Assembly: GCF_001039355.2 (NCBI RefSeq)
Contig: NW_019775403.1
Coordinates: 22,661 to 86,660 of the forward strand
Direction of reading: 5' to 3'
DNA length: 64,000 nucleotides
DNA from: Lingula anatina
Taxonomy: Eukaryota; Brachiopoda; Lingulata; Lingulida; Lingulidae
This document shows, piece after piece, positions 12,301 to 22,867 of this stretch; position 1 is the stretch's first letter, and every line of letters begins with the position of its first letter. Made by a program: the position numbers and the translations under genes. The notes below the pieces were generated by a model that did no database searches, had not been told where the DNA came from, and worked only from the letters and a program-made list of their open reading frames with translations.

Positions 12301-13383
12301 CTGTCGTGGTAGTTAATTACAATGTATTCAGGGGCGGACCCAGGATTATTTGAAGGGGGAGTCCGCGGATGCAAAGCAGACCCCTCCCCCTTGGCGTGGG
12401 GTTCGGGGCTCGCTGAAGGGCCCAAAAAACTTTTGGTAATTTAGAGGGCGAACGATGCCATTTGGTAAGGTTTGGAACTACGATTCAGATGGTCAAAATT
12501 CTAATTTCAAGGGCGGACAATCGGTGTAATTTTTTCAGAAATGGAAGGGGGAGTCAGGACCCCCCTGACACCCCAATAACTCCGCCACTGGTATTACAGA
12601 GAAATACCAGTACAATATAATACGATAGGAGATAGACTGTGATGATATAACGTAAGAAATTACTTATATGTAAGTAATTATGCAGCAATATGATAATGTA
12701 CATATACACATGTATAGCATGATGAATGCACACAACATACTTGCAGTACAAAACCACATACCACATACTGTTACATTTGCGTATACATTGTAAATTCTTA
12801 ATGAAACGAGCAGATTAAAAATGTGACAAATGCAATTATATTTTCACTCACCGACAATGGGGACCTCGTCCAGTTGGCCGCCCTCGGGTTTCAGCCAAAA
12901 TTCCACCGTAAAATCGTTCTTTGGAATCTCGAACGCAACATTCCGACCGCTGGGCTTCAATCGCAAAACTTGGGCGTCCCCGGTAAATAACAGCGCGTGT
13001 CCATACTTTCCTCCCCTGGCTGTGCTCGACCCGCGTCCCGATCCGTCCACGTGGCGGCGATGTCTCCCCAAGGACTGGTGACTCAGGTACTCGTCGGCTG
13101 ATTCGTGGACCTCCCTGGAGTGACGGTGGTGGGAGGTGGGGTGGACCTGCAGATCCCGAGAGACATCCGACCGACGGTGGGAAGCGCCACCAAGACGTCT
13201 CATATCTCGCCTATGCTGCGTCGCTGCCAGCCAAGCGGCTCGGGCACGTTCTCCATACCTCCTGTGATAGTCCTCCACACTGCCGCCTTCACATGGTGGT
13301 ATTTTGACAGTTACTAACAATAACACGGTAAATATCAAACTGTATTTCAATAACACCAAAGAACAAACCGAGGAGGTCATCAT
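934..13383 (-). CDS. Pappalysin (PAPP-A-like) metalloprotease, 5' nine exons, partial
   Basis: Secreted zinc protease of the pappalysin family; vertebrate members cleave IGF-binding proteins. Exons: 13383-12852, 6086-5142, 4561-4450, 4128-3983, 3281-2997, 2688-2564, 2275-2086, 1834-1717, 1087-934; all joins are GT-AG and in frame, giving 869 codons. Residues 1-33 form a signal peptide (M-M-T-S-S start, then a hydrophobic run); an upstream in-frame Met at 13533 would put 50 residues before it, so I prefer 13383. A laminin-G-like domain spans about 140-310. Two Lin-Notch repeats follow (about 456-482 and 495-513, each ending YDGGDC or WDGGDCC). The zinc site [15 protein letters not shown] is near residue 599 and the Met-turn NYMSYAG near 668. 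Order and motifs are colinear with PAPP-A. The C-terminal half (sushi repeats, third LNR) must lie beyond the left edge. Substrate in this animal is unknown. Confidence 0.92.
1298..1462. mobile_element. MITE, CAGGG-type terminal inverted repeats
   Basis: 165-bp element with perfect 13-bp inverted ends CAGGGCCGTAGCC / GGCTACGGCCCTG and a 5-bp target duplication AATTA at 1293-1297 and 1463-1467. The interior has long G runs followed by long C runs. It lies in an intron of the pappalysin gene. The ends match those of the element at 55983-56150. Confidence 0.88.
2997..3281 (-). CDS. Pappalysin catalytic exon (zinc site and Met-turn)
   Basis: Exon 5 of the pappalysin gene, 285 bp, phase 1 at both ends. 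It carries the extended zinc-binding motif HExxHxxGxxH and, 70 residues later, the Met-turn NYMSYAG, so both active-site landmarks sit on one exon. The intervening segment has six cysteines and a segment [11 protein letters not shown], which matches the family pattern. All zinc ligands and the catalytic Glu are intact, so the enzyme is probably active. Confidence 0.92.
3508..3726. repeat. Dispersed repeat with GGACGGATTTTGATGAAATT core
   Basis: Intronic block starting ACCTCCGCCCAGGAGGT, passing through a run similar to 'AACTCAAAAAGTTACGGACGG', then ATTTTGATGAAATTT, and ending CTGCGTTCTCCAGGTGCTTT. From memory this layout occurs as a dispersed non-coding repeat in many marine animal genomes. 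No inverted ends or target duplication are clear in this copy. Confidence 0.55.
4668..4709. repeat. (TG)n microsatellite
   Basis: About 20 uninterrupted TG units in the intron between pappalysin exons 2 and 3. The same intron also has a short TTTG-repeat near 4990. Confidence 0.95.
6304..6410. repeat. 55-bp tandem duplication, two diverged units
   Basis: Two units starting at 6304 and 6359 share CACACCG, then GAA(C/T)ATTCTT, and end CCAGAAACTTTC. The second unit has diverged by several substitutions. Confidence 0.7.
7332..7374. repeat. (CT)n microsatellite, interrupted
   Basis: CT-rich tract with a few interruptions inside pappalysin intron 1. Confidence 0.9.
9211..9329. repeat. Compound (CT)n-(TG)n microsatellite
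   Basis: A CT run switches at about 9247 into a TG run, which is interrupted twice by a GAGTT motif. It lies in pappalysin intron 1. Open frames through it encode only dipeptide repeats and are not genes. Confidence 0.95.
11634..12030. repeat. 159-bp tandem array, 2.5 copies
   Basis: The string GCATAACT recurs at 11642, 11801 and 11960, an exact 159-bp period. Each unit carries AATGGCCCGATCATG-like and GTTGCATATATGCTGAAAAG segments. Because 159 is divisible by three, a minus-strand frame stays open through all copies, giving a 53-residue repeated peptide. I treat this as a by-product of the period. It abuts the GAC-rich tract at 12099. Confidence 0.85.
12099..12137. repeat. GGC/GAC-rich simple tract
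   Basis: Alternating GACGGC and GAC units directly after TTTACAAGGAAAGTGCAC. It is probably one end of the dispersed repeat that includes the 159-bp array. Confidence 0.8.
12329..12590. mobile_element. MITE, CAGGGGCGG-type ends
   Basis: 262-bp element with imperfect inverted ends (left CAGGGGCGGACC, right GTTACTCCGCCACTG read as ACTCCGCCACTG), flanked by a 5-bp duplication GTATT at 12324-12328 and 12591-12595. It contains inner G-rich/C-rich arms (GAAGGGGGAGTC and similar). It lies in pappalysin intron 1. Confidence 0.8.
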
Positions 13384-14226
13384 TGTAGATGCCTCCCGTC
13401 TTTCTTGAACCCCTAGAAATTGAAAGGAAGATTCCGTCCCTAGTGAAGTTGAACGTCTCAATGATGAACTTAAATGGCGAGAACTTGGCTTTATGTTGTG
13501 GTTTGCCAGAGAAATGACCTTTCCCCCACTCATGCTTGTTCCATAACCTGTCTACGATTCAAAACTTGTCCCGGTTGTCAACAAAAGCGTCTGCTCGCAC
13601 TCGGGTGAGAGTTGAAAAGGCACGTCCCACCGCCGCAGGGTTAGAGGTCGGGCATCGTGCGTAAGCTTCATTCAGAGGAAGTTGAGGCACGCAGAGCAAT
13701 TACACTTAACTCCTCCTCTTGGCCTCATAAGTAATCTGTCAGTTGGTTTGCCCATGTAGATTATCAGTGATCATTTGTTGATGGAAAAGATTGCTCTTTC
13801 AGATGGGTTTGGAAACATCCCGATTTAAAGAGTGCCATTGTCGCCTTTTAGTTTCCTTTTGAAAAAGTGCGGGAGAGGCAGAAACTCCACCCCCTCCCTG
13901 CTCTCTGGGTTCATCTTCCTATTTCAGAAGGTTCATCGGTCAAAAGTTTCTTTATCAAGTTATTAGTCACCGATAAATCTGCTACTTTATTTATTTTCAT
14001 TAAGCGTGTGGAGTACAGATGCACGTGTGTACCTCGTCACATGGGGTCATAGAACAAACTTTTTTCTGGGAGAAAGAGGAAGTACGTGCCGACGCAGAAA
14101 AAACATAAAATGGATAAAATGGATATTCTGTCCTTGTCGTCTTTTGTGCGTGTATGTGTTATCAAAGGTGGGTTGTGTCATGATTGACGACAAGAGGGGA
14201 TATATCCTTGAAGCATATTGGGCATT

Positions 14227-14229
<3 letters not shown>

Positions 14230-14258
<29 letters not shown>
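14230..14258. repeat. (TG)n microsatellite
   Basis: Short uninterrupted TG run in the intergenic region. Confidence 0.9.
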
Positions 14259-14261
<3 letters not shown>

Positions 14262-15490
14262 GCTAATTCCCATTGAAACCATGGGTCTACGTAGCTTGTG
14301 CAAAGAGAGCAAATGAAAATATGAAAAAATAATAAAATGTGGAACCAGTTAGTGGAAATTATTTTTAAAAAAAATAAAGTAAAAATATTGATAGTTTTGA
14401 GCCAAGAACTGGAGCGCGGGAGGAACGCAAATACATTCGAATCTCGTACATAATTTTGAAGAAGTAACATTTACAAATGACATTTTGATCTTTTTTCAAT
14501 TTCTTTCTATTCACTGCACTTTATTGTATTCTGCACAGTTCTGATCAGACCTATAGGCCTACTCGTGCCAGCTTCCTCGGATAGTGATATGCGTAACATG
14601 TGCACCAATTATTCTTTCTAAGCGAGAAAATAATGAGCCGTCTGACTGCATTCATAAGCTTACCGTGTAGTAGTTATTGAACCACTCGCCGCCTGGCTGT
14701 TGGTGTAAGTTGATTTGGCGGGTTAAAGTCTCCCTGTTCCCGTTTTCATCGCTCTGCGTACCACAGTGTACACGTGTGTGCGAGTGAGTGATATTGCTCA
14801 TATTTGTCTGATAAATTGAAAGATGCATCAAACGACATGTACTTATACTATAATTCAGCTGAATTTCACTTTTTACTTCTGCATCGACTCAGTAGGCCTA
14901 ATATATGTGACACATCGGAGGCGCGCGTCGCACTATAAACAAGTTTACATACATGCATCACTCTAGATGAACTACAGATGAATCCTGTCATCTTTCTCAA
15001 CCAAATCAAACGCAACATTGCTTAGACTGCGTAAAATTTCAAAGATAACGTTATGAGTTATAAGTGCTATAGTCGTACATATTCATATTAAAGGCAAGTG
15101 AAAACAAAAAGAAACTATTAGTTAATCAATCCATCTCTTCAAAAAGTAAACAAAATGGATTTGGTACGTCACGTGTGACAACGCGATTACAGCCTTGTAT
15201 TAGTTGTATCTCGTATTTACACCTTGGTTGTGGGGTCACATTCATAAAATGGACTTTGCACGGGTACATGCCTCGCCACAAGCGTCCTAAGCAGTAAAGA
15301 ATGTAAATGTTTACCTGTTTCACATAAATGTCAGGTTAATAGACCGGTTAGTAAACAGCAAACAGGCGCTCGTACACAGAGGGCACGTGCCCTGATAACT
15401 GCCATTAACTTGGAAGTCTCGATTCCAACAAATTAGAGTAGACTCAGAAAGGGAGGTTGAAAAAGCTTTGTAAACCGCAAAATAAATTCT

Positions 15491-15491
15491 G

Positions 15492-15527
<36 letters not shown>

Positions 15528-15528
15528 G
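15491..15528. repeat. (CTA)n microsatellite
   Basis: About twelve CTA units. The minus-strand poly-Ser frame across it is not a gene. Confidence 0.92.
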
Positions 15529-16852
15529 TGACAACAATTATGATTACCAAGTGAACGATACCGGTAGGTACATAGCGCTAAATAAATGAATAACAAAAGA
15601 TAATAGCTACAGTAAAATATAAAGGCACCAATGCTCTTTATTTGCTCTATTATATTATTCAAACAATGACTGCTGACGAAATACAAAATTACACCATCCA
15701 TCTTTGCCTATATGAAGATAGACTTTTAGCAAATCTATGTTTCATTTATTGTTGTTCTTCGCGAATAAAGCCTCTCATCACGCACCTTAGGTAAATCCAG
15801 GGTGTATTTTGTAGCTTCAAGATGATTGTAATAGAGGTGATTCTTGTACATATATTGGATATTAATAGAAAAACAATTAGTACATAAACACTTATAAATA
15901 TCATCGTAAAATACATGAAACGTGTATTTCACGATGATGTGAGTAATGCAAACAAAATAATGGCATTAATAATAATAATTATAATAATTTCCATCATTCT
16001 AAGGACAAGCCATGATTGACAGGTCACTGGTAAGGGCAGGGGTTGGACAATTGAAAAATTGTAGATAATTTGATATTTGAATATGGATGAAGAATAAATA
16101 CAAAAACATAACAGTGATAATGTAGACATTTTTTAAAAATGCATTTAAATGCATTTTGCCTTTGTGAATCATTGTGATAGTTGCACCAGAAAGTGGCATG
16201 AATACTGTCACAACTATCACATTGTCTTCAACCATGGCTGTCAAAATAAATGAAAAAGTTAAATGAGACTTTATTGAACAAATTGAAAATACATAAAATA
16301 GTAAGCTTCAAGGTTGTTATGCCACAAATGAAACAATTTTAGTGAGGTCAATTGCCTATGCAGGCATCCCACTTCGTCCCTGGCGATCTTATCACTTGCT
16401 TAGCGTCCATTGGCGCGTTTAAGATCTTATCCACTTTCAATGTAAAAAAAATGATACAATTAAGGGTCATATTACTTTTTGAACAAAACTAATTAAGTTA
16501 TTTAAGTTAAAACATGTATATTGTGCCTTTGAGATTTCTAAAGTAGGCCTACATTGTAGGCCTGTATGTGGGACGGAAAATGAATTATACAGCATCAGTA
16601 AGGTAAACGCTTGCATGTATCGATCAATTTAATTGCAGAGCATGTAGTGATTGGTTTTTAAAAATCGTTGTCAATTTAACTTATGAATGAAAGGCGACCG
16701 AGGAGATAATACCTCTTCATTTGGGGCGATAAGGATGACTTGGCCCACTTAATCGCGGATACGGGTACTCTCCAAAAGGTATAGCAATCACAGTGAAAAC
16801 TGGCCTGGTAGGACATAATATTGGTGGTCTATTGGGGTGGCCTCCATGCCGA

Positions 16853-17834
16853 TTAAAGTCGTCTACAGGAGACGGTCTTGGCAAGAGTGTTCTTCAACCA
16901 GCAGTTGCAGTAACACTCGTATCTTGTACTGCGGGTTTTATCTTCTATTGTCACCTGAAAACAAAATATAAAGAGAATTTCATAAATTAACATATTAAAA
17001 ATATCATTTTGCACGTCTCTTAAGGGATTATTACAGAGGGTAGCCATCTATGGAGGTCACGGGGGTCCGATGGCAAGCACAGATACCAGAATAATTGCGA
17101 CAACAGCCGTTTTGGTGATAAAAATATTTTATTATTTTTATTAGTTGCTTACAATGTATTTATTGTAAAATATTGATCTCATACAAAGATGAGTTGTCCC
17201 TTTCAAGTGTGCAATACATTCATTTTCTAATGCGGTCTTAGGAGTTATTAAAAAATATTCGTGCATATACTTCTAATAAAATAAGTTAATAATGGTCAAA
17301 GTCAACTTAATCTTTTTCACACTCTCATAAGACTGTATGAAAAAGTTTTTTCTGGATCATCATTTGACTTTCGTTCGACGCCTCAGGTCATACTAGTCAT
17401 TGTGTTGTCTGACTTGGACCTTTTTTTCACAACTTTTGCAGTTTTTTAGTTTTAAACGTATACTGAGGCCAAATGTTGTATTCTGTTACAACACTTGCTT
17501 GGTTTGATACAAATATTTTGCCCACTTCAACTTTAAGAATTGTTTGCCCTTACCCTATCTAGTTTCCAATCGGAGCCAAAACCAGTGCCATCTTGACGAA
17601 TATTTATCTTACTCAGATTGCTCTCGTTCGGCAAATACAGCTCCATGGTATCCACACTGGGTGCAAATAATTATTGCAGTTAATGACTTTGTAATTAATA
17701 ATTTTGAAGAATTTGAAAAACATTATTAGTCATTGGTCGGCAACTTATTAGCAGAACATCATTACGCTTGAGAAGACAAGATCATCCCAACAACAACAAC
17801 AACAACAACAACAATAATAATAATAATAATAATA

Positions 17835-17867
<33 letters not shown>

Positions 17868-18177
17868 CTGAAAGCTATTATGATTTTTATCATTATTATT
17901 AGCTTTATAAAGATATGCACGGTGATTTATGTAAATGATTTTTTGTGGCCCTCTTGTTGAGAATACATGTCAAAATAATTTGATTACCACTACAATTTTC
18001 ATTCAACAAAACGAAACAAAGTGCGATTATGTACTTACGACTTCCTCTCAAATTCTCCCTGGACTGGGAATTCTCCAGAATTCACGCCATTTGCCCAGAA
18101 CAATTCCATATAAACCTTGGCATCGGTGCCAGAAAACCAAGAAGAACTGGTCCTTACTTGAATCACAAAGTCGTCCA
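16853..18177 (-). CDS. PLAT/LH2 domain exons of astacin gene
   Basis: Exons 9-11 (18177-18039, 17656-17554, 16954-16853) encode the PLAT fold: an FVIQVRTSS first strand, GTDAKVYMELF, a disordered loop with the conserved FER, VDTMELYLP, the Gly-rich turn GFGSDWKLDRV, and the terminal C-x-C-x-C-W. The final exon ends CRRL then TAA. Exon boundaries set the domain apart from the protease, consistent with exon-shuffling addition. Confidence 0.85.
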
Positions 18178-21112
18178 CTGAAATGAAATTGCATAAAATG
18201 TGCATAACGAAATGATAAAAAGAAATATCGGACTTACAAAATGGAAGATGAGAAGATGACGTGTTTTTTGTAAGAGTAGCATGGAGGATTTATCGTGCTT
18301 ACTCACGTTTGACAGATTAACATAGGTATCCTAACAGAAGAATACAAAAATACTTTTAAATATTACATAACTTACTTCTCCATGCAGCTTGTGGACATCC
18401 GTAGAACAAATTAATCTTGTCGACATCAGTTGCAGACAAGTCGTCATTCCCGAGCGACATGGATGGGTTGGCTTTTGCCTGTATCGTTTTCTGTCCGTTT
18501 GCGCTGAATTCAGTATTTCTGTAGTGCATCAGAGACTGAAAGTCGTACGGTTGGCCCATGGTTGTTACTTCCCAAGATCGTTTCTTTGCAAATTGGCTCG
18601 ACATTCCTAAAATATGAAAAAAAAAAAAAAAAAAACACTGAAAAATGGTAACCTTTCTCTATGAAACCGTGCTCCCCAAGTACTAAAGTTGTGCTTATTA
18701 TTTGACCTTCCGTGTCAGATTTTCGCCACTTATTTTTATCAACCAAGAGTATATTCAAACCAGCTAGCCATACGGATTTTAAAATATAATTTTTTTATAA
18801 TATCATAAGAAATACAAACTGCATGCTTACTTCTTTTACTTACCGGATTTGATATTTCTATAATTGATGGTGACGTAATTATCTCTGTCAGGTCGACTTT
18901 GTTCGTGGAAAAATCCAACCGCATGAAGTATTTCGTGCAGCACAGTGCCTTTGCTGAAGCATCCGTTCCCAAGATTCAGTGTCTGCATGCCACCTTGTTT
19001 ACCATAGGACGAAAAGCAACTGAAAACAAAAAACAAGTATCGTGATTCAAATTCTGGTGCCATACATGTATACATATAGCCTACAGTTTAGTATGTGTTA
19101 TTCCTTGAATCTTTATGTCGTTATTAGATTATCCTAATAATGCAATTTCTGGATATTGTCTTTTTTAATTAAAACAGAACATAATGCATCTGTACACTCT
19201 CAACACATTGATAACACGTCCAATTTTCTTAAAGTATGCAAAATTCTCCGTTTTTCAAGTTGAGCGATTTTGATGTGGCTGTAAATAGCATCTATGACGA
19301 TTACCTGCTACCACTTCCAGTTACTTTAATATAGTCCATCTGATTTGTCCTGGCTTGAAATTTGATGCAAGTTAACATCCTCAGACTGTTAATCGCTAAT
19401 TGGAACGCATAAGAAGCTGAACCACCTGCAATTGCAACAAAAGGAATGGATCGGGCGATTTTGAGGTGTTAGCCGAGTAGTTCTTACAAAATTAAGTAGA
19501 TCCAAGAACAATGAAGACCCACAAAACACACACTTGTCGTTCTGTAAGGTGTATAGTGGGCGTATGATTATCTTAAATACTAACTTGGCACTACTGGCTA
19601 TGTATTTACATGTACATTCGTATGTTAACTTTATACAGTGGATTTACCTATAATTATTCAAGCCACATTCACCCGGCAGAATTAACTTACCGGCAGCCAT
19701 GGTATAGGGAATGATGACATCATTACCAGACTTTCTCCACTTCCTATTAGGCCGTGACGTCATCTGTCTCTTCTCCGCTGGTGCATCACTGACGTCATCT
19801 CTAAGCATTGCTAGCAGCTCCTTGTCAACTAATATGTCGCCTTCGTGGAGGTCTGGAATAAAGCAAATCGTTTTCCATCTCGTAAGAAAACGTCTGGCCG
19901 CTATTTGGGTCGTTGTCGAGCGGTAAAATTCATGTACTTAAGACAAATGTGATGAGATTTTGTAAGTTATGTCAATTAAAAGGACACAAAAGAGGATTTT
20001 CGCGCCAAAATTGATTTATCCCGGGGTTAACAGTACTTTTCCGCGATTTACCAACCAACCTTAAATCTAGATCTATCATTCCCGGCACTCGCCATCGCTC
20101 TGTAACATTTTTGGAAAATACAATAAAAGAAAACTCTTCGTGCCGGACACGCATAAATCAACCCGGCAACTTTTTGTGGTGGCATTTGCCTTCGCTTTGA
20201 ATTGTTAACTAGACACAGCGCTGCAATACATAGTCAGAGATTATAGGGTTTGAATCATTGAACTTAAAAAATTGCTTTCATGTTACTGTGTTAACAATCA
20301 ACCCTACCTCCTTCTTTCAGGGAATCCAAATAGCGCTTATACTCGGCTTGTCTTTCTAGCTCTTGGTTCCTTTCAAGTTCATTCTCCAGCAGTGCTACGA
20401 CATTCGCAACTGAAAGAACAATCACACATGTATGTGCAAATATCTTAAACTTTGTAAAAAAAGTGCAGATAGGTAGCTCCTAGTATATGGATGCCGCCAG
20501 AATGGAACACATGGCACAGAAATGCTGTGAAAAGAATTGCAACATGGTTATTATTACATTGGCATGCTACCTACCTTCATCTCTTTTCTCCTGGTCCCCT
20601 CCAGCATCAATTGTTAATTCTTTTTTCAGTGCTAAAAGCTTTTTCAGCTCATCTGAAATTTGAAAAATTTGTGTTATTACTACTTATCAAAAATTTCGCC
20701 ATGAAACAATAATTTCAATGCAATGTTTATCAAAGAGAAAAAACACGTTTTTCTTTTACATATTAGATGGAGTTCAATCCCAACCTACCTGCGTCTAATC
20801 TGTCAGAACTTGACGAGATGGGTGTAGGATGACCACCATGGCTCAGAAACACAACCAAACAGAGGTGAAGAAAGACCTATAATAATATTAACAATAATAA
20901 TAATAATTGCTTTCCTCGCTCTCCAAAACAACACAGCCTTCAGATTTTAAACACTTTTGAGTGAAGTCGCAACATTGAAACACGAAATAAACGCCAAGGG
21001 TAGCATTATTGTACCATTGGTAGGATATTTACCTAGATTACCCTACAATCTCCATAGGTCTTTCATTCTTTCAAATACGTTAAGATATAATTAGTTGACT
21101 TACCCCTTTCAT
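16853..21112 (-). CDS. Secreted astacin metalloprotease with C-terminal PLAT domain
   Basis: Complete 436-aa gene in 11 exons: 21112-21104, 20876-20789, 20652-20575, 20409-20308, 19852-19691, 19425-19305, 19019-18844, 18606-18376, 18177-18039, 17656-17554, 16954-16853. Every join is GT-AG and in frame. The first exon codes only M-K-G; the signal peptide follows (VFLHLCLVVFLSHGG). A charged, helical propeptide (about 35-110) with EGD motifs precedes a basic RPNRKW stretch. The catalytic domain has HEILHAVGFFHEQSRPDRD (from residue 215) and the Met-turn SLMHY (near 272), with four cysteines as usual. From about 323 a PLAT/LH2 beta-sandwich follows, with GTDAKVY, FERKSVDTMEL, GFGSDWKLDRV and YECYCNCWL at the expected positions. 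It should act outside the cell; PLAT domains usually bind lipid or protein partners. Substrate unknown. Confidence 0.92.
17019..17207. mobile_element. MITE copy 1, TTAAGGGATAATAAC-type ends
   Basis: About 189 bp, with CTTAAGGGATTATTAC at the left and a diverged TTGTCCCTTTCAAG at the right. It shares ATGGAGGTCACG, ACAGCCGTTTT and CAATGT..TTTATTGT with the copy at 26579-26768. It lies in the last intron of the astacin gene. Confidence 0.7.
17789..17866. repeat. AAC/AAT then ATT microsatellite (self-complementary)
   Basis: CAA units turn into AAT units and then into ATT units, so the tract is an imperfect palindrome able to fold back. It sits in an astacin-gene intron. Confidence 0.9.
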
Positions 21113-21446
21113 TTTGATGACTAACGGTTGTGATGCGCCTGAAAGTAGTAGTATAACGAGGATATCGAAAATCCCACAGCTCCGGGATTTCAAATTTGTA
21201 CAATTATTGTGCAATTTGGCCCATTGCAGAATATGAATTAGATACGGCCTTTATTTAGTGCTTGTCTCACCCATTCCCGATAACATAGCAGCCATTATAA
21301 GGACACATACAGCTACCAAACAAATATCGAAATTAACTCTAGTTTCATGAAGAATACATATACGATGATTGAGTGCACTAGTATTACTTTACTGATTATT
21401 TTTCACTGCTTTCTTTTTCGATGAAATAAACCCACGTTGTACCAAT

Positions 21447-21615
21447 CAGGGGCGGATTTAGGGCGTCTTCTGGGTCTTCCGGAAGACGGTCAGATTTTCA
21501 AATTTACACGGACGGGTATCTAATTTTACTCTGTCGGAAGACGGTCAGAAATGGAGGATGGATCAACAAAGATGATTTGGAAGACTGTCAGAAAATATTT
21601 CTGGATCCGCCCCTG
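21447..21615. mobile_element. MITE, CAGGGGCGGAT ends
   Basis: 169 bp with ends CAGGGGCGGATTTAG and CTGGATCCGCCCCTG (13 of 15 bases complementary) and a 5-bp target duplication CCAAT at 21442-21446 and 21616-21620. The interior repeats GGAAGACGGTCAGA three times with variation. Confidence 0.9.
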
Positions 21616-22815
21616 CCAATTATGAATAAGTTTGCACTATATGTACAGGGTTCGTTTTATCCCCCCTCCCAAGACAAATTTATTTTCCTGTTCGCCTTTC
21701 CTCCTTTTTTCCATTTTTGTGTGTATATAGGTGTGTCCCTGTGTGTACCAAGGCCCAGATATAATGTACACTTCAATGAAATGAAAATGACCAAGGTCCA
21801 TTTTCACACAAAAATGTCAGTCCAAATCTGATTTACACTTCGAATTCTCCACTTCAAAGTCCAAGAAAAGTCTGTAATAGTTCATTAAATTTAACCATCA
21901 ATATAAAACATCTGCCATCAGTCAGTCGCAATCAGCCCCATAATCACCCTTAAATCTTTACCCACCTTTAAGAGGACTACTAGTGATTTGCTTAATTAGG
22001 TCAAAATTGACTAAGTTTCGGTCCTTCGTAGAATCTTAAAAGGTCAACTTTCGCCTTGAATTTTCTTAAACTTAGCTTGTACAGTAAGCTGTGTCCATCC
22101 AGTCCACTTTAAATAAATTTGATGTCATTTTAAGATATTGTTTTAAATTAAAACGTTGCTGTACAATTACGTCGACATGAACTATTGCACTGATTGTGAA
22201 AATTTCTATATACCTCTGGATGGGGTCTGTGTGCCATGCACCATCGATGATCATTCGCACTTCGAGTAATGTCTCTAAACTAAATGAACAACCATCTAAC
22301 AAAACTTCAGCGCAAATGATAAAATCGCAACTTACGACAGTGATTGGGAAAAGCAGTTGTTAAGTTAAAAATCTTCCCTTTTTTACTTCAACAAGATGGA
22401 CGTCACTCGGTTTTTGTGTTTTCGAGTCCACGTAAGGAGAACTAAGAACGGCACTCGAGCTCTTTCTCTCCTCTGCCTGTCTTTTGTGGCGCCGTGTTGA
22501 CGTTACCAAGACCCACATTTAAGCCGAACAGAAAAGTACAAAAAAAGCTCCTCGACAAATAAACAGTGTTTGCTTGACAATACCTGGGACAGGTAACGGC
22601 ATTTACCCTTACTTGGCCTAAATATAGAGATCTATATATAGCTCATAAAGCCTCATTGGCCACAGTTATGAAGAGCTACACTTAAGTTTAGAGCAGACGA
22701 CCCAAATAAGAGATGAACAATAATTATACGAACATGACCTAAAACAAAATGGATTGCACTCTGTTACTTTCTTATACGAGCTGGTTCGCACTTGAACTCC
22801 CCCCTCCCCCTCCAT

Positions 22816-22834
22816 TCTGCTCTCTCTCTCTCCT

Positions 22835-22866
<32 letters not shown>
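22816..22866. repeat. (CT)n microsatellite
   Basis: CT-rich run with minor interruptions in the intergenic region. Confidence 0.9.

Positions 22867-22867
<1 letters not shown>

Larger units (their letters stand above)
6087..12851 (-). other. Pappalysin intron 1 (6.8 kb), repeat-rich, no coding exon seen
   Basis: Bounded by a consensus donor (minus strand G|GTGAGT at 12851) and an acceptor ending in AG at 6088-6087. It holds a 55-bp tandem pair, CT and CT/TG microsatellites, a 159-bp tandem array, a GAC-rich tract and a MITE. Short open frames here overlap these repeats and show no protein family features. Confidence 0.8.
13384..16852. other. Intergenic: upstream of pappalysin, downstream of astacin-PLAT gene
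   Basis: Contains the likely 5' untranslated region and promoter of the pappalysin gene, and the 3' flank of the astacin gene. A TG microsatellite (14230-14258), a CTA repeat (15491-15528) and a perfect 22-bp palindrome (16136-16157) are present. No coding exon was recognised. Confidence 0.7.

Noticed and set aside
11622-12425. Long minus-strand frame (267 codons) with a 53-residue repeat
   Set aside because: It runs through a 159-bp tandem repeat, a GAC tract and part of a MITE; the open frame follows from the repeat length being a multiple of three, with no domain or splice context.
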